A stretch of DNA of 64,000 nt. Origin: Planctomycetota bacterium (lineage in GTDB: Bacteria > Planctomycetota > Phycisphaerae > Phycisphaerales > SM1A02). A model generated the notes under the pieces. The model was not told the origin of the DNA and did no database searches. It saw only the letters and a program-made list of their open reading frames with translations. This document shows, one piece after another, positions 8,645 through 17,556 of this stretch. The stretch lies in the NCBI GenBank assembly GCA_024226535.1, contig JAAELP010000021.1:1-64000 (forward strand), written 5' to 3'. A program made the translations under genes and the position numbers. Numbering within the stretch: position 1 is the stretch's first letter; every line of letters starts with the position of its first letter.

Positions 8645-9481
8645 ATGACCGGAAGACGAGCGCCCGTAATCACCGTCATCCGCACGGCGGCCGCTGCGCT
8701 GGCGGTGTTGCTGGCGGCCCCCGGCACGGCTCACGGCGCCGCCTACAAGGAGATCGCCGTCACCGATGGCGGACGCATCGCGGGCAAGATCACGTTCACC
8801 GGCCCGCTGCCTGAGAACGCAGTCGAGAAGATCGCGATCAACAAGAACCCGGAGGTGTGCGGGACGGACTACCGCAACGTGGTCTGGGTGGATGTTGACG
8901 AGGGAGCCCTTCGGGGGTGCTTCGTGTTTCTCGACAAGATGAAGGCAGGGAAGGCCTGGGGGGCGCCCGACGGCGGCCGGTACATGATCGAGCAGAAGGG
9001 CTGCCGGTTCCGCCCGTGGGCGCAGGTCGTTCGGCAGGGCGACATCTACATCAAGCACAGCGACGAGGGCGTGCAGCACAACATCAACATGGTCGAGCTG
9101 ATCGGCGTCGAGAGGGGACGACCGGTGGAGCGGCCGCTGATCAACCGCAACCAGCCGGCACCCGGCGAGGCCATCGAGAAGGTCAAGACGGTTCGCTCGC
9201 CCTTCATCGCCATCAACTGCCAGGTTCACAACTTCATGTTCGGGTTCATGATGGCGCCGACGCACCCGTACTGCGTGGTCGTGCGCGAAGACGGGACCTA
9301 TTCCATCACCGACATTCCTCCGGGCGAGTACTCGCTCAAGGTGTGGCACCCGCGCCTGGGGATCCAGAAGACGAAGGTGACGGTTCCGGCGAAGGGCGAA
9401 GCGCACGCTGACTTCGAGTACACGAAGGACTCCAAGTCCAAGCGGCGCCGCCGGCGGTCGAAGCCCGAGCCCAAGAAGTGA
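8645..9481 (+). CDS. Secreted cupredoxin-like protein
   Basis: This protein of about 278 residues has a signal peptide (TAAAALAVLLAAPGTAHG). It resembles secreted planctomycete proteins that combine a plastocyanin-like fold with a carboxypeptidase-regulatory-like domain. Candidate type-1 copper ligands are His in GVQHNIN, then Cys and His in INCQVHNFM, with nearby Met residues. The more common version of this motif is CDIHPWM, so the site is slightly altered. The end (DIPPGEYSLKVWHPRLG) is the regulatory-like Ig domain, followed by a basic KRRRRR tail. The ATG at 8645 is preferred over GTG at 8636 because GAGGAG lies 8 bases before it. It is probably a small electron carrier for the cluster. 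Confidence 0.7.
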   Translation: MTGRRAPVITVIRTAAAALAVLLAAPGTAHGAAYKEIAVTDGGRIAGKITFTGPLPENAVEKIAINKNPEVCGTDYRNVVWVDVDEGALRGCFVFLDKMKAGKAWGAPDGGRYMIEQKGCRFRPWAQVVRQGDIYIKHSDEGVQHNINMVELIGVERGRPVERPLINRNQPAPGEAIEKVKTVRSPFIAINCQVHNFMFGFMMAPTHPYCVVVREDGTYSITDIPPGEYSLKVWHPRLGIQKTKVTVPAKGEAHADFEYTKDSKSKRRRRRSKPEPKK

Positions 9482-9504
9482 TGGTCGCACGTGGAGACCA
9501 GGTC

Positions 9505-10671
9505 ATGAATGCAAGGATGCCGACTTCGGCACGACACGTCAGCCTCGTCATGGGTGTCACGATCCTGGCGCTGGCCCGTCCCACGGTGCTCGTCGCCGAC
9601 GGACCGCCGCCCAAGGCGTACCCGGCCCTCGGCCCGTTGCCTGCCGTGCCGGCGCGCGACGCCTCGCTGGTGGAGATGGGACGGCGGCTGTTCTTCGATC
9701 CGCGGATCTCCGGCGACGCCGGGCTCAGTTGCGCCACCTGTCATGATCCCGCCCAGGGCTTCACGCGGCAGAAGAACGCGGAAGGCAAGCCCATGCAGCT
9801 GTCTGACGCCTATCCGGGCATCAGGTACTTCCGCAACACGCCGACGCTGATCAACACCGCGTTCAAGGCGAACTTCCCCGACGTCGGCTGGGGCTGGGAC
9901 GGTCGCATGGGGGCGAACCTGAACGACGTGGTTCGGGATCAGTTGACCGAGACCATGATCATGAACATGGACATGCGCCTGATGCACGAGCGCATGAAGC
10001 AGGACCCCGTGTACGTGAGCATGTGCCAGGAGAACTTCGGCGGCGAGTGCAGCTCGGGCCGCGGCCGGAAGGCACTCGTCGCGTTCATGGAATCCCTGGT
10101 GTCGACGGACGCTCCGTTCGACACCGGCGAACTCTCCGACGCCGCGAGCCGCGGTCGCGCGCTGTTCGAGGGCAAGGCGGGTTGTATCCGTTGTCACAAC
10201 GGCCCGTACTTCTCCGACGGCGAGCCGCACAATACGGGCGTGCCCGAGAACCTCGACGTCTTCCGCGACCCGCTTCGGCACATCGGCCTGCGGGCGGTGC
10301 TGAGCAACCATGGCGTCCCCAAGGCGGACATCTGGCGCCGGGACGTGGGTTACTTCCTGGTGAGCAAGGACTACGGGGACGTGGGCAAGTTCATCACGCC
10401 GACGTTGCGTGAGCTCGTGCGCACGGCTCCCTACATGCACAACGGGGTCCTCGGCACGTTGGCCGAGGTGGTGGAGTTCTACGACCAGGGGGGTGGTCAC
10501 GATGACCCGCTGGCGTATGAACTGAAACCCCTGGGGCTCAGCGAGAACGAGGAGAGCGATCTCGTCGCGTTCCTCGAGAGCCTCTCCAGCCGCACGCCGG
10601 TCACGGTTGATCCGGTGGAGATCCCCGAAACCTACGAACCGATCGAGGACTGGCTCGGCGTCCACAACTGA
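9505..10671 (+). CDS. Di-haem cytochrome c peroxidase, IdrP-like (first copy)
   Basis: This is a periplasmic di-haem protein of 388 residues in the bacterial CcpA/MauG family. Two CxxCH sites are visible: CATCH at residues 76-80 and CIRCH at 227-231. Family motifs include MGRRLFFDPRISGDAGLSC and LRELVRTAPYMHNGVLGTL. A signal peptide precedes them (LVMGVTILALARPTVLVA). The ATG at 9505 follows GGAG by 8 bases and is favoured over GTG 9478 and ATG 9481. Proteins of this kind directly beside a Rieske/molybdoenzyme pair are the IdrP1/IdrP2 proteins of iodate-reducing bacteria. They are thought to remove peroxide formed during iodate reduction, or to move electrons. The role here is inferred from this order. 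Confidence 0.87.
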   Translation: MNARMPTSARHVSLVMGVTILALARPTVLVADGPPPKAYPALGPLPAVPARDASLVEMGRRLFFDPRISGDAGLSCATCHDPAQGFTRQKNAEGKPMQLSDAYPGIRYFRNTPTLINTAFKANFPDVGWGWDGRMGANLNDVVRDQLTETMIMNMDMRLMHERMKQDPVYVSMCQENFGGECSSGRGRKALVAFMESLVSTDAPFDTGELSDAASRGRALFEGKAGCIRCHNGPYFSDGEPHNTGVPENLDVFRDPLRHIGLRAVLSNHGVPKADIWRRDVGYFLVSKDYGDVGKFITPTLRELVRTAPYMHNGVLGTLAEVVEFYDQGGGHDDPLAYELKPLGLSENEESDLVAFLESLSSRTPVTVDPVEIPETYEPIEDWLGVHN

Positions 10672-10715
10672 GTCGCGGCAAGGGCCCCGTAGCGCGCCGT
10701 CGGGAGGTGAACGAA

Positions 10716-11954
10716 ATGAGAACGAACATGAAGGCACACGCCCCGGTGATCGTGCTCTCGCTGCTCGCCGGCCTGGGAGCGTACGCCGAGGGTGATCCGG
10801 ATCATGACGCTCCGTTGACGCCTCTTCCCCCGGTGTCGGCGCCGCCCGACAACCCGATCACGCCTGAAAAGGCGGAGCTCGGCAAGCTCCTGTTCTTCGA
10901 CACGCGGTTGACGGGCGATGCGAGCCTGAGTTGCGGTGACTGTCACGACCCGAAGAAGGGGTGGGGCTCCAGCGGACCGATCTCCCGTGGCTACCCCGGA
11001 TCGGTCCATTGGCGCAACTCCCATACGGCGGTGAACTCCGGCTACCAGGGCAAACTGTTCTGGCAGGGCAACGCCCGGAGTCTCGAGGAGCAGGCGCCGA
11101 TCGCCAACCGCGGCGCCGTGGCCGGGAACGGCGAACGTGACGTGATGCAGAGTCGCCTTCGCCAGACTCCGTATTACATCAAGGCGTTCAAGGAGATCTT
11201 CGGCACCGAGCGACCCAACCTCGGAGATGCGTGGCACGCCATCGCGACCTTCGAGCGCGCCATGTTGTCACAGACCGACACGCCGCTCGACCAGTATCTC
11301 GCCGGCGACGAGGAAGCGCTTTCCGAAGAGGCCATCCTGGGACTCGAGCTGTTCCGGGGCAAGGCCAACTGCATCGAGTGCCACAACGGCCCTCTCCTCG
11401 CCGACCAGAAGTACTACAACCTCGGCGTGCCGCGACCGATCGAGTGGGAGACGATCGGCCTGAACACGATCACCTTCCGGTGGGAGAACTACGCCAAGGG
11501 CGTTCCCGAAGAGAGCTACCGGACGTGGAAGGACGACGCGGGACTGTACTACACGACCAAGCGTCCGGAGGACGTGGGCAAGCATCGCACGCAGCCCCTT
11601 CGTTACCTCCTGTACACGGCCCCGTACATGCACGGCGGACAGTTCTACACGTTGGATGAAGTCGTCGACTTCTACAACGAGGGCGGCGGTGACAACGAGT
11701 TCACCGACGGCACGCACGGGTTCAACACGAAGACGTCGATCCTGAAGCCACTCGATCTCACCGACGACGAGAAGGAGCTGCTGGTCATCTTCCTCGAAGA
11801 GATCAGCGGTGACGAGATCACGATGGCCACTCCCGAGATTCCGCTGTACGGCGTGATGCCGGATGTGCCCGGACTGACGCAGACCGCGGCCAAACGCATC
11901 GGCCTCGAGACGTACTTGTCCACGCGCGGCGGAGCGCAGGAGGCGAGCCAATGA
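10716..11954 (+). CDS. Di-haem cytochrome c peroxidase, IdrP-like (second copy)
   Basis: This 412-residue paralogue of the preceding gene is clearly diverged from it. Haem sites are CGDCH at residues 73-77 and CIECH at 219-223. Shared motifs are GKLLFFDTRLTGDASLSC and PLRYLLYTAPYMHGGQFYTL. It has a short signal peptide (APVIVLSLLAGLGAYA). The ATG at 10716 is supported by GGGAGG at 10702-10707; the in-frame GTG at 10707 lies inside that site. The stop overlaps the Rieske gene (ATGA), so translation is coupled. Having two unequal di-haem peroxidases next to the Rieske/molybdoenzyme genes is the pattern that distinguishes idr loci from aio loci. Confidence 0.87.
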   Translation: MRTNMKAHAPVIVLSLLAGLGAYAEGDPDHDAPLTPLPPVSAPPDNPITPEKAELGKLLFFDTRLTGDASLSCGDCHDPKKGWGSSGPISRGYPGSVHWRNSHTAVNSGYQGKLFWQGNARSLEEQAPIANRGAVAGNGERDVMQSRLRQTPYYIKAFKEIFGTERPNLGDAWHAIATFERAMLSQTDTPLDQYLAGDEEALSEEAILGLELFRGKANCIECHNGPLLADQKYYNLGVPRPIEWETIGLNTITFRWENYAKGVPEESYRTWKDDAGLYYTTKRPEDVGKHRTQPLRYLLYTAPYMHGGQFYTLDEVVDFYNEGGGDNEFTDGTHGFNTKTSILKPLDLTDDEKELLVIFLEEISGDEITMATPEIPLYGVMPDVPGLTQTAAKRIGLETYLSTRGGAQEASQ

Positions 11955-12505
11955 CGCGGCACGATGACCACACGGCCTGCTCGGGCGACTGCATCACGCG
12001 GCGGTCGGCGCTGCTTCGGGGCGCCGGGGTGATCACCGGCACCGTGTTGCTCTGCAGCATCCCCGGCTGCGAAGACAGCGAGCCGATTCCAGTGCAGGTC
12101 ACCCGTCACCCGGGGAAGCTGATCGGCACGCTGAGCGCACTGAACGTGGACGAGCCGGTGGCCTTTGCCTATCCGGATGACAGCGCCAACACGACGAGCA
12201 TGCTGGTCAGGTTGGGCGTGCCAGCCGGCGGCGGGATCGGGCCCGACAAGGATGTCGTCGCGTTCAACATGGCGTGTCCACACATGGGCGGCGCTCTGTT
12301 CTACGCCTACCGGGCGGAGGAGAAGGCGGTGGGGCCGTGCCCGAACCACCTGACCGCGTTCGACCTGTTGCGTCACGGCATGGTCATCGCCGGTCACGCC
12401 ACGGCGAGCCTGCCGCAGGTGCTGCTCGAGCTGGATGGGGACGACGTCTACGCCGTGGGCCTGATCGGTCTCATCTACGGCCACCATTGCAATCCCGATA
12501 CCTGA
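11951..12505 (+). CDS. idrB: Tat-exported Rieske 2Fe-2S small subunit, AioB/IdrB-like
   Basis: This 184-residue protein has a twin-arginine signal (TRRSALLRGAGVITG, residues 16-30). A Cys follows at residue 40. The Rieske ligands are C109-P-H111 and C130-P-N-H133, that is CxH-x18-CxxH. In arsenite oxidase small subunits the gap is 15 residues, so the loop is slightly longer here. The subunit accepts or donates electrons to the large molybdenum subunit encoded 16 bases downstream and carries it across the membrane by the Tat route, since the large subunit lacks its own signal. The symbol idrB rests on the neighbours (two di-haem peroxidases upstream); aioB-like is the cautious name. Confidence 0.8.
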   Translation: MTRHDDHTACSGDCITRRSALLRGAGVITGTVLLCSIPGCEDSEPIPVQVTRHPGKLIGTLSALNVDEPVAFAYPDDSANTTSMLVRLGVPAGGGIGPDKDVVAFNMACPHMGGALFYAYRAEEKAVGPCPNHLTAFDLLRHGMVIAGHATASLPQVLLELDGDDVYAVGLIGLIYGHHCNPDT

Positions 12506-12521
12506 TCAGGGAACACGGATC

Positions 12522-15215
12522 ATGTCTGCGAACGAGTCATTGCCGTTCTTCGAGCCGCGCCAGCAGGTTCCTCTTCCGCCGAAGGACGCCGAGGTCCTTA
12601 CCACCTGTTGCGACTACTGCATCGTGGCGTGCGGACAGAAGGTGTATCGCTGGCCGGCCGAAGGACCTCACGGTGGTCCGAAGAAGAGCGAGAACGCGCT
12701 GAACCGCGACTACCCGCTGGCCGGCATGGAGGGCAACTGGCTCGGGCCGAACCAGTTCACCCAGGCGATGCACAACGGGAAGCTCCACAACATCGCCGTG
12801 GTCCCCGACGGCGACGCGACCGTCGTGAACCCGGGCGGGAATCACAGCATCCGCGGTGGCTGCATCGCCCAGAAGGTCTACAACGAGCAGAAGCCGACCC
12901 GGGATCGACTGAAGCGCCCGATGTTGCGCATCGCCGGCGAGCTGACTCCGGTGAGCTGGGATCTCGCCCTGGACGTTGCCGCGGAAGTCTCCCGGCACGT
13001 CATCAAGCATCACGGTGAAGATGCGTGGGCGATGAAGTACTACAGCTACCAGTTCTTCGAGAACACGTACGCGCTGACGCGCCTCGCGTTCAAGAGCATC
13101 AACACGGCCTCGGTCGCCCAGCACGACCACCCGGCGATCGTCGATGCGACTCCCGGGTGGACGGATATCGGGTACGACAGCTTCTCCGCGTCGTACGAGG
13201 ACTACCGTCTCGCCGACTGCATCGTGATCTCGGGAGCGGATCCGTTCGAGACCAAGACGGTCCTGTGGAGCGAGTGGATCTCCCGCGGCATGGCGGAGAA
13301 CCAGACCCGGGTGATCATGATCAACCCCCGGAAGACGGTGGGGGTCGCGGCCGCCGAGCAACGCGGCGGCCTGCATCTGGATGTGAACCCCGGCTCCGAC
13401 ACCGCCGTGCACATGGCGATCGAGCGCGTGATCCTGGAGAACGGCTGGGAGGACCGGGAGTTCATCGATCGGTGGGTGAACAACTTCTGGGAGACCGATT
13501 CCGGTTTCGGCCAGGGCACGCGGAACACGCCCTGGCAATGGCGCACCACCTGGGGTCACTTCCAGGTGAAGGACTTCGAGGATTGGAAGCAGTGGATCCT
13601 CGCCCAGGAGGAGTCCAAACCTGAGGTGGCGGCGAGGATCGCCGGGATCGACCCCCGGAAGATCCACCAGGCGGCGGAGATGATGGCCCGGCCAAAGCCC
13701 AACGGCGAGCGCGTCAAGACCACGATCGCCATCGAGAAGGGCAACTACTGGTCCAACAACTATCTCAACACCGTTTCGATCGGCACGCTCGGCGTGATCC
13801 TGGGATGCGGCGGGCGACCGGGACGCGCGATCACGCGGCTCGGCGGCCACCAGCGGGGCGGGCGCAGCGGCGGCAAGTACCCGACCTGGAAGTCTCCCTA
13901 CAAGATGCCGGGTCGCCGCCACCATCGCGTCGACCTCGACCGGTGGGTGGCGGACGGGCACGTGCGTTTCGCCTACGTCGTCGGCACGACCTGGATCCAG
14001 TCCATGTGCGGCTCCCAGAACCTGAAGAAGAACTTCCAGGCGCAGACGCGTGACAACCCGCACCAGGTTCAGCGGGAGGACAAGCAGCACATCATCGACA
14101 CGCTCAAGCGGCGCGTCGATTCCGGCGGAATGGTGATCGCGAACCAGGACATCTACCTGATCGATCCCATCGGCAGCCAGTTCGCCGACATCATTCTGCC
14201 CGCGGCGACCTGGGGCGAGTCGGATTTCACGCGCTGCAACGGCGAACGTCGCATCCGGCTGTATTCCAGGTTCTACGACCCCCCGGGGGAGGCGAAGCCG
14301 GACTGGCAGATCGTCTCCATGTTCGCCCGGAAGATGGGCTTCGAGGGGTATGACTGGAACGAGCCCAACGACGTCTTCGAGGAGTCCTGTCGCTTCGGTC
14401 GAGGCGCCCGCACCGACTACAACGTCCTGCGCACCGTGGCCCACCGAAAGGGCATGAAGGCTCACGACCTGCTGCGGAGCTACGGCACCACCGGGTTGCA
14501 GTGCCCGCTGCTCCTCGACGGCGACACGATCATCGAGACGCCCCGCCTGCACGATTACGAGCGCACCGACCTGCCGGATACGGGACCGGAGGGCGTGAGC
14601 GTCCAGCGCAAGAACCTCATGGCGTTCAAGACGCAGACCGGCAAGCTGAACCTGCTGAAGTCCCCGTGGAAACTGTGGGCCGACTTCTACGAGTTCATGC
14701 GCCCGAGGGGCGACGAACTGTGGGTGACCAACGGGCGGGTCAACGAGATCTGGCAGTCCGGCTTCGACGACACCGAGCGACGGCCGTACATCCAGCAGCG
14801 CTGGCCGGACAACTTCCTGGAGATCCACGAGGACGACGCGCGGAAGCGCGGAATCGAGACCGGCGATCGAGTGGTGATCGAGTCCAAACGCGTTCCGGTC
14901 CAGACGGACTTCAACCTGGGAGTCAAGAGCGATGACATGTGGTTCTCCGGCCTGATGAAGCGCAACCACATCAAGATCGTCACCGGCAGTTTCGAGGCGG
15001 TGGCCATCGTCACTCCGGTCGTAAAGCAGGGAGTGGTGTTCACGAACTTCCTCGACAAGAACAACCCGGCCAACAGCATCACGCCGAGAGTTCCGGACCC
15101 GCTGACCATGAACTACCGGTTCAAACTTTCCTCCGGGACGGTCAGGAAGATCGGTGAGTCTCCCTACAAGAGCACCTTCGCCCAGATGAGCTTCACGCGC
15201 CGGAACATCGTGTAG
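12522..15215 (+). CDS. idrA: Molybdopterin oxidoreductase large subunit, AioA/IdrA clade (probable iodate reductase)
   Basis: This 897-residue protein is in the DMSO-reductase superfamily, arsenite-oxidase branch. The N-terminal cluster motif C30-x2-C33-x3-C37 is followed after 71 residues by Ser109 (GGNHSIRGG) instead of a fourth Cys, as in AioA, giving a 3Fe-4S cluster. RLGGHQ at 439-444 keeps the Arg and His that line the AioA active site. NGERRIRL and PAATWGE are further family motifs. Aligning H201-D-H-P-A with AioA (from memory, without gaps to the YED motif) puts Ala209 where AioA has the arsenite-contacting Glu203. Loss of that Glu, plus the two di-haem peroxidase genes, favours an iodate-reductase-like enzyme. 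It has no signal peptide and is presumably exported with the Tat-bearing Rieske subunit. Confidence 0.78.
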   Translation: MSANESLPFFEPRQQVPLPPKDAEVLTTCCDYCIVACGQKVYRWPAEGPHGGPKKSENALNRDYPLAGMEGNWLGPNQFTQAMHNGKLHNIAVVPDGDATVVNPGGNHSIRGGCIAQKVYNEQKPTRDRLKRPMLRIAGELTPVSWDLALDVAAEVSRHVIKHHGEDAWAMKYYSYQFFENTYALTRLAFKSINTASVAQHDHPAIVDATPGWTDIGYDSFSASYEDYRLADCIVISGADPFETKTVLWSEWISRGMAENQTRVIMINPRKTVGVAAAEQRGGLHLDVNPGSDTAVHMAIERVILENGWEDREFIDRWVNNFWETDSGFGQGTRNTPWQWRTTWGHFQVKDFEDWKQWILAQEESKPEVAARIAGIDPRKIHQAAEMMARPKPNGERVKTTIAIEKGNYWSNNYLNTVSIGTLGVILGCGGRPGRAITRLGGHQRGGRSGGKYPTWKSPYKMPGRRHHRVDLDRWVADGHVRFAYVVGTTWIQSMCGSQNLKKNFQAQTRDNPHQVQREDKQHIIDTLKRRVDSGGMVIANQDIYLIDPIGSQFADIILPAATWGESDFTRCNGERRIRLYSRFYDPPGEAKPDWQIVSMFARKMGFEGYDWNEPNDVFEESCRFGRGARTDYNVLRTVAHRKGMKAHDLLRSYGTTGLQCPLLLDGDTIIETPRLHDYERTDLPDTGPEGVSVQRKNLMAFKTQTGKLNLLKSPWKLWADFYEFMRPRGDELWVTNGRVNEIWQSGFDDTERRPYIQQRWPDNFLEIHEDDARKRGIETGDRVVIESKRVPVQTDFNLGVKSDDMWFSGLMKRNHIKIVTGSFEAVAIVTPVVKQGVVFTNFLDKNNPANSITPRVPDPLTMNYRFKLSSGTVRKIGESPYKSTFAQMSFTRRNIV

Positions 15216-15256
15216 CACCCGGAGACGCCGGTCGGGCACACAAGGAGACAACTCAG

Positions 15257-16624
15257 ATGAAACGGCTCAGCTTGTGCGCGGCGGGCGCCGTGCTCCTCGC
15301 GTTCGCCACGTCATCTGCCCGCGCCCAGTCGGAGCCGTCCGCCGTCGAGGCGGCCCTCGATCGGCTGGAGCGAGCGCTGGACACCGAGGAGGCGCTTGCC
15401 CCGGAGACGAAGCAGGCCCTGCGCGATCTCACCGAAGCCCTTCGGGCCGAACGCCGTGACGCCCACGCCGAGCGCGCCCGCGGCTTCCCGGTGAGCGAGG
15501 GTTCGCCGCCGCCGGAGTCGGCAGCCGAGGTGCGCTCGATCCCCGTCCCCGAGGACGTTCCGAGCCGCCTCCGGGTCTACGGCGACCTGAGGCTCCGCGA
15601 GGAGTTCAGCTTCAACCTCGACGACCAGAAGGACCGCAACCGGTTTCGCATCCGGGCCCGGCTTCGCGCCGACTACCAGCTCAACGACGACGTGCGCATC
15701 GCCGGTGGAATCAGGACCGGCGCCCGCGACGATCCGAACTCGCCGTACGTGACCATCGGTGACGGCTTCAAGGATTTCGAGCTGGATCTCGACCTGGCGC
15801 TCGTGGACTGGCGGCCGAAGGCGGCGGACGGGTGGTGGCTGACGGCGGGCAAGTTCATCAACCCCGTCCGGCGCAACCCGGTGTACGGCGAACTCGTCTG
15901 GGACTACGACGTGAACCCCGAAGGCGTCGTCACCGGGTATCGCTTCGACGGTGCCACGCCGGGCGACTGGCTGGATGTTCTCCTCGGCGGTTGGGTCGTT
16001 CTGGAGGACGCGAGAACGGATGACGCCTACCTGCTGGCGACCCAGGTCACCGGTCATCTCGGCCTCTCCGAGAACCTCTCGGCCACCGCGACCGTTGGGT
16101 ATTACCTGTACGGCGATCCGGCGCCCGACGGCAACCGCAGGCTCTTCGTCCACAACGCCGGCAACCGGCTGGTCGACACGACCGGCGACGGGTCCGCCGA
16201 TGCGTTCCTGTCCGACTTCGGGATCCTGAACCCGATGCTCTCCTTCACCTGGGATGATGGCGGGATGCCGTTCACGATCTCGGCCGAGTACATTTACAAC
16301 ACGCAGGCCCGCGAGGGTCGGGATCGGGGATACGCGATCGGAGCCTCGCTGGGGCGCCAGAAGAAGAAGGGCGACTGGCGGTTCTACTACCAGTGGCAGG
16401 AGGTCGAGCAGGACGCGGTGTTCTCGGCGTTCTCCCAGGATGACTTCGTTCTCCAGACGAACTTCCGAGGTCACGTGTACGGAGGGGCCTACAAGTTCAC
16501 CGATGACATCGGCCTGCACCTGTGGGCACTCGTGGCGTCTCGAATCAGCCAGGGCAACACGCCGACAACCGATAGCGACGAGGATCAGTGGCGTCTGCGC
16601 GCCGACCTGACGTTCTCGTTCTGA
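15257..16624 (+). CDS. Putative porin (16-strand type) with N-terminal coiled-coil
   Basis: This 455-residue outer-membrane barrel has a signal peptide (LCAAGAVLLAFATSSARA). Residues 28-75 form a charged helix (EAALDRLERALDTEEALAPE) that may be a periplasmic coiled coil. From residue 105 the alternating strand pattern begins (SRLRVYGDLRLREEFSFNLD; RNRFRIRARLRADYQLNDD), and the protein ends in an aromatic residue (RADLTFSF), as barrels do. It matches the 'putative porin' family. AAGGAG precedes the ATG. It follows the molybdoenzyme by 41 bases and is the second barrel in this operon, consistent with uptake or release of a charged substrate. The specificity is unknown. Confidence 0.72.
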   Translation: MKRLSLCAAGAVLLAFATSSARAQSEPSAVEAALDRLERALDTEEALAPETKQALRDLTEALRAERRDAHAERARGFPVSEGSPPPESAAEVRSIPVPEDVPSRLRVYGDLRLREEFSFNLDDQKDRNRFRIRARLRADYQLNDDVRIAGGIRTGARDDPNSPYVTIGDGFKDFELDLDLALVDWRPKAADGWWLTAGKFINPVRRNPVYGELVWDYDVNPEGVVTGYRFDGATPGDWLDVLLGGWVVLEDARTDDAYLLATQVTGHLGLSENLSATATVGYYLYGDPAPDGNRRLFVHNAGNRLVDTTGDGSADAFLSDFGILNPMLSFTWDDGGMPFTISAEYIYNTQAREGRDRGYAIGASLGRQKKKGDWRFYYQWQEVEQDAVFSAFSQDDFVLQTNFRGHVYGGAYKFTDDIGLHLWALVASRISQGNTPTTDSDEDQWRLRADLTFSF

Positions 16625-16722
16625 TCGGCACGGCCGGTGGCTGAAGGGCCGGAACGCTCGATCGTCGCAGGGATCGGCACCGGCGACGCGTGCCGTGCGC
16701 CGTCCGTTACACTTGGCCGATC

Positions 16723-17556
16723 ATGCGCACCGACCAGACGGATCGGGCCCGGTCCATCGGCTTCTGGCCGAGTTGCTGTGCCCGATTCACCAAGGAGCTG
16801 CTGATCCTCGGGCTCGTCTGGGGGTTCATCATGCAGACCTGCCTCGTGTACTCCGACCTGCACGAGACGGTGAAGCTCTCCGACGTGCAGGTCGAGGGAC
16901 GGCGGATCTGGCACCGTCGCAACTGCCAGACCTGTCATCAGTTGCACGGCTTCGGCGGATTCCTGGGCCCGGATCTGACGAACGCGACGGAGCGACTGCA
17001 GCGACGCCAACTCGACGACCTGCTGACGGGCGGGTTCGGCCAGATGCCCGCGTTCCATCTGACGCCCGACGAGATCGACGCCGTCTGGGCGTACCTCACC
17101 GCGATGAACGAGACCGGGATCGGGCAGGCGCGCAATCCGAACCTCGATCGCCTCGACGATCTCGACGAGGCTGACGGTGAATCGTCGCGGGTGGCGACAC
17201 CGGGACTCGCCCTTCGCCAGGTCGTCGGGGAATCGGGTGACGAGGTGGTGGCTCACGGTTTCGAGCTCTTCCGATCCCGGTCCTGCCTGTCCTGCCACGT
17301 CCTGTTCGGTCGGTCTGCGGTCGGAGCGCCGGATCTGTCGCTCTCCGGCATGCGCCTCTCCGCGGACGAGATCGACACGGTTCTGAGCGAAGGACGGCCC
17401 CCGAAGATGCCCACGCCCGTGCTCACGCGACAGGAGCGTGAGCACGTGCGGGAGTTCATCGTCTTCATGGCCGACCATCGCTTCGAGACACTCGCACGTG
17501 TGGAGACGAAACGGGGGGCCGTGAGTTCCGCGCTGCCGTGGTGGGAGTATCGGTGA
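16723..17556 (+). CDS. Membrane-anchored di-haem cytochrome c, NorC-like with an extra haem domain
   Basis: This 277-residue protein has an N-terminal membrane anchor (residues 24-44, LLILGLVWGFIMQTCLVYSD) and two haem sites: CQTCH at 68-72 and CLSCH at 188-192. The first domain is NorC-like: after the haem comes QLHGFGGFLGPDLTN, and MPAF supplies a likely Met ligand. Ordinary NorC is about 150 residues with one haem, so the second domain is an addition. The start at ATG 16723 is chosen for the anchor; no ribosome site is seen, and GTG/ATG alternatives upstream would add 11 residues at most. It overlaps the NorB-like gene by 4 bases, so the two proteins very likely form a complex. Confidence 0.78.
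   Translation: MRTDQTDRARSIGFWPSCCARFTKELLILGLVWGFIMQTCLVYSDLHETVKLSDVQVEGRRIWHRRNCQTCHQLHGFGGFLGPDLTNATERLQRRQLDDLLTGGFGQMPAFHLTPDEIDAVWAYLTAMNETGIGQARNPNLDRLDDLDEADGESSRVATPGLALRQVVGESGDEVVAHGFELFRSRSCLSCHVLFGRSAVGAPDLSLSGMRLSADEIDTVLSEGRPPKMPTPVLTRQEREHVREFIVFMADHRFETLARVETKRGAVSSALPWWEYR

Noticed and set aside
12522-15215. Annotation as a plain arsenite oxidase (aioA)
   Set aside because: Two di-haem peroxidase genes upstream and the apparent loss of the Glu203 equivalent fit IdrA better; no arsenic resistance or AioXSR genes are present.
12537-15251. 904-codon minus-strand frame opposite the molybdoenzyme
   Set aside because: Shadow frame; the plus strand encodes a protein with unmistakable family motifs.
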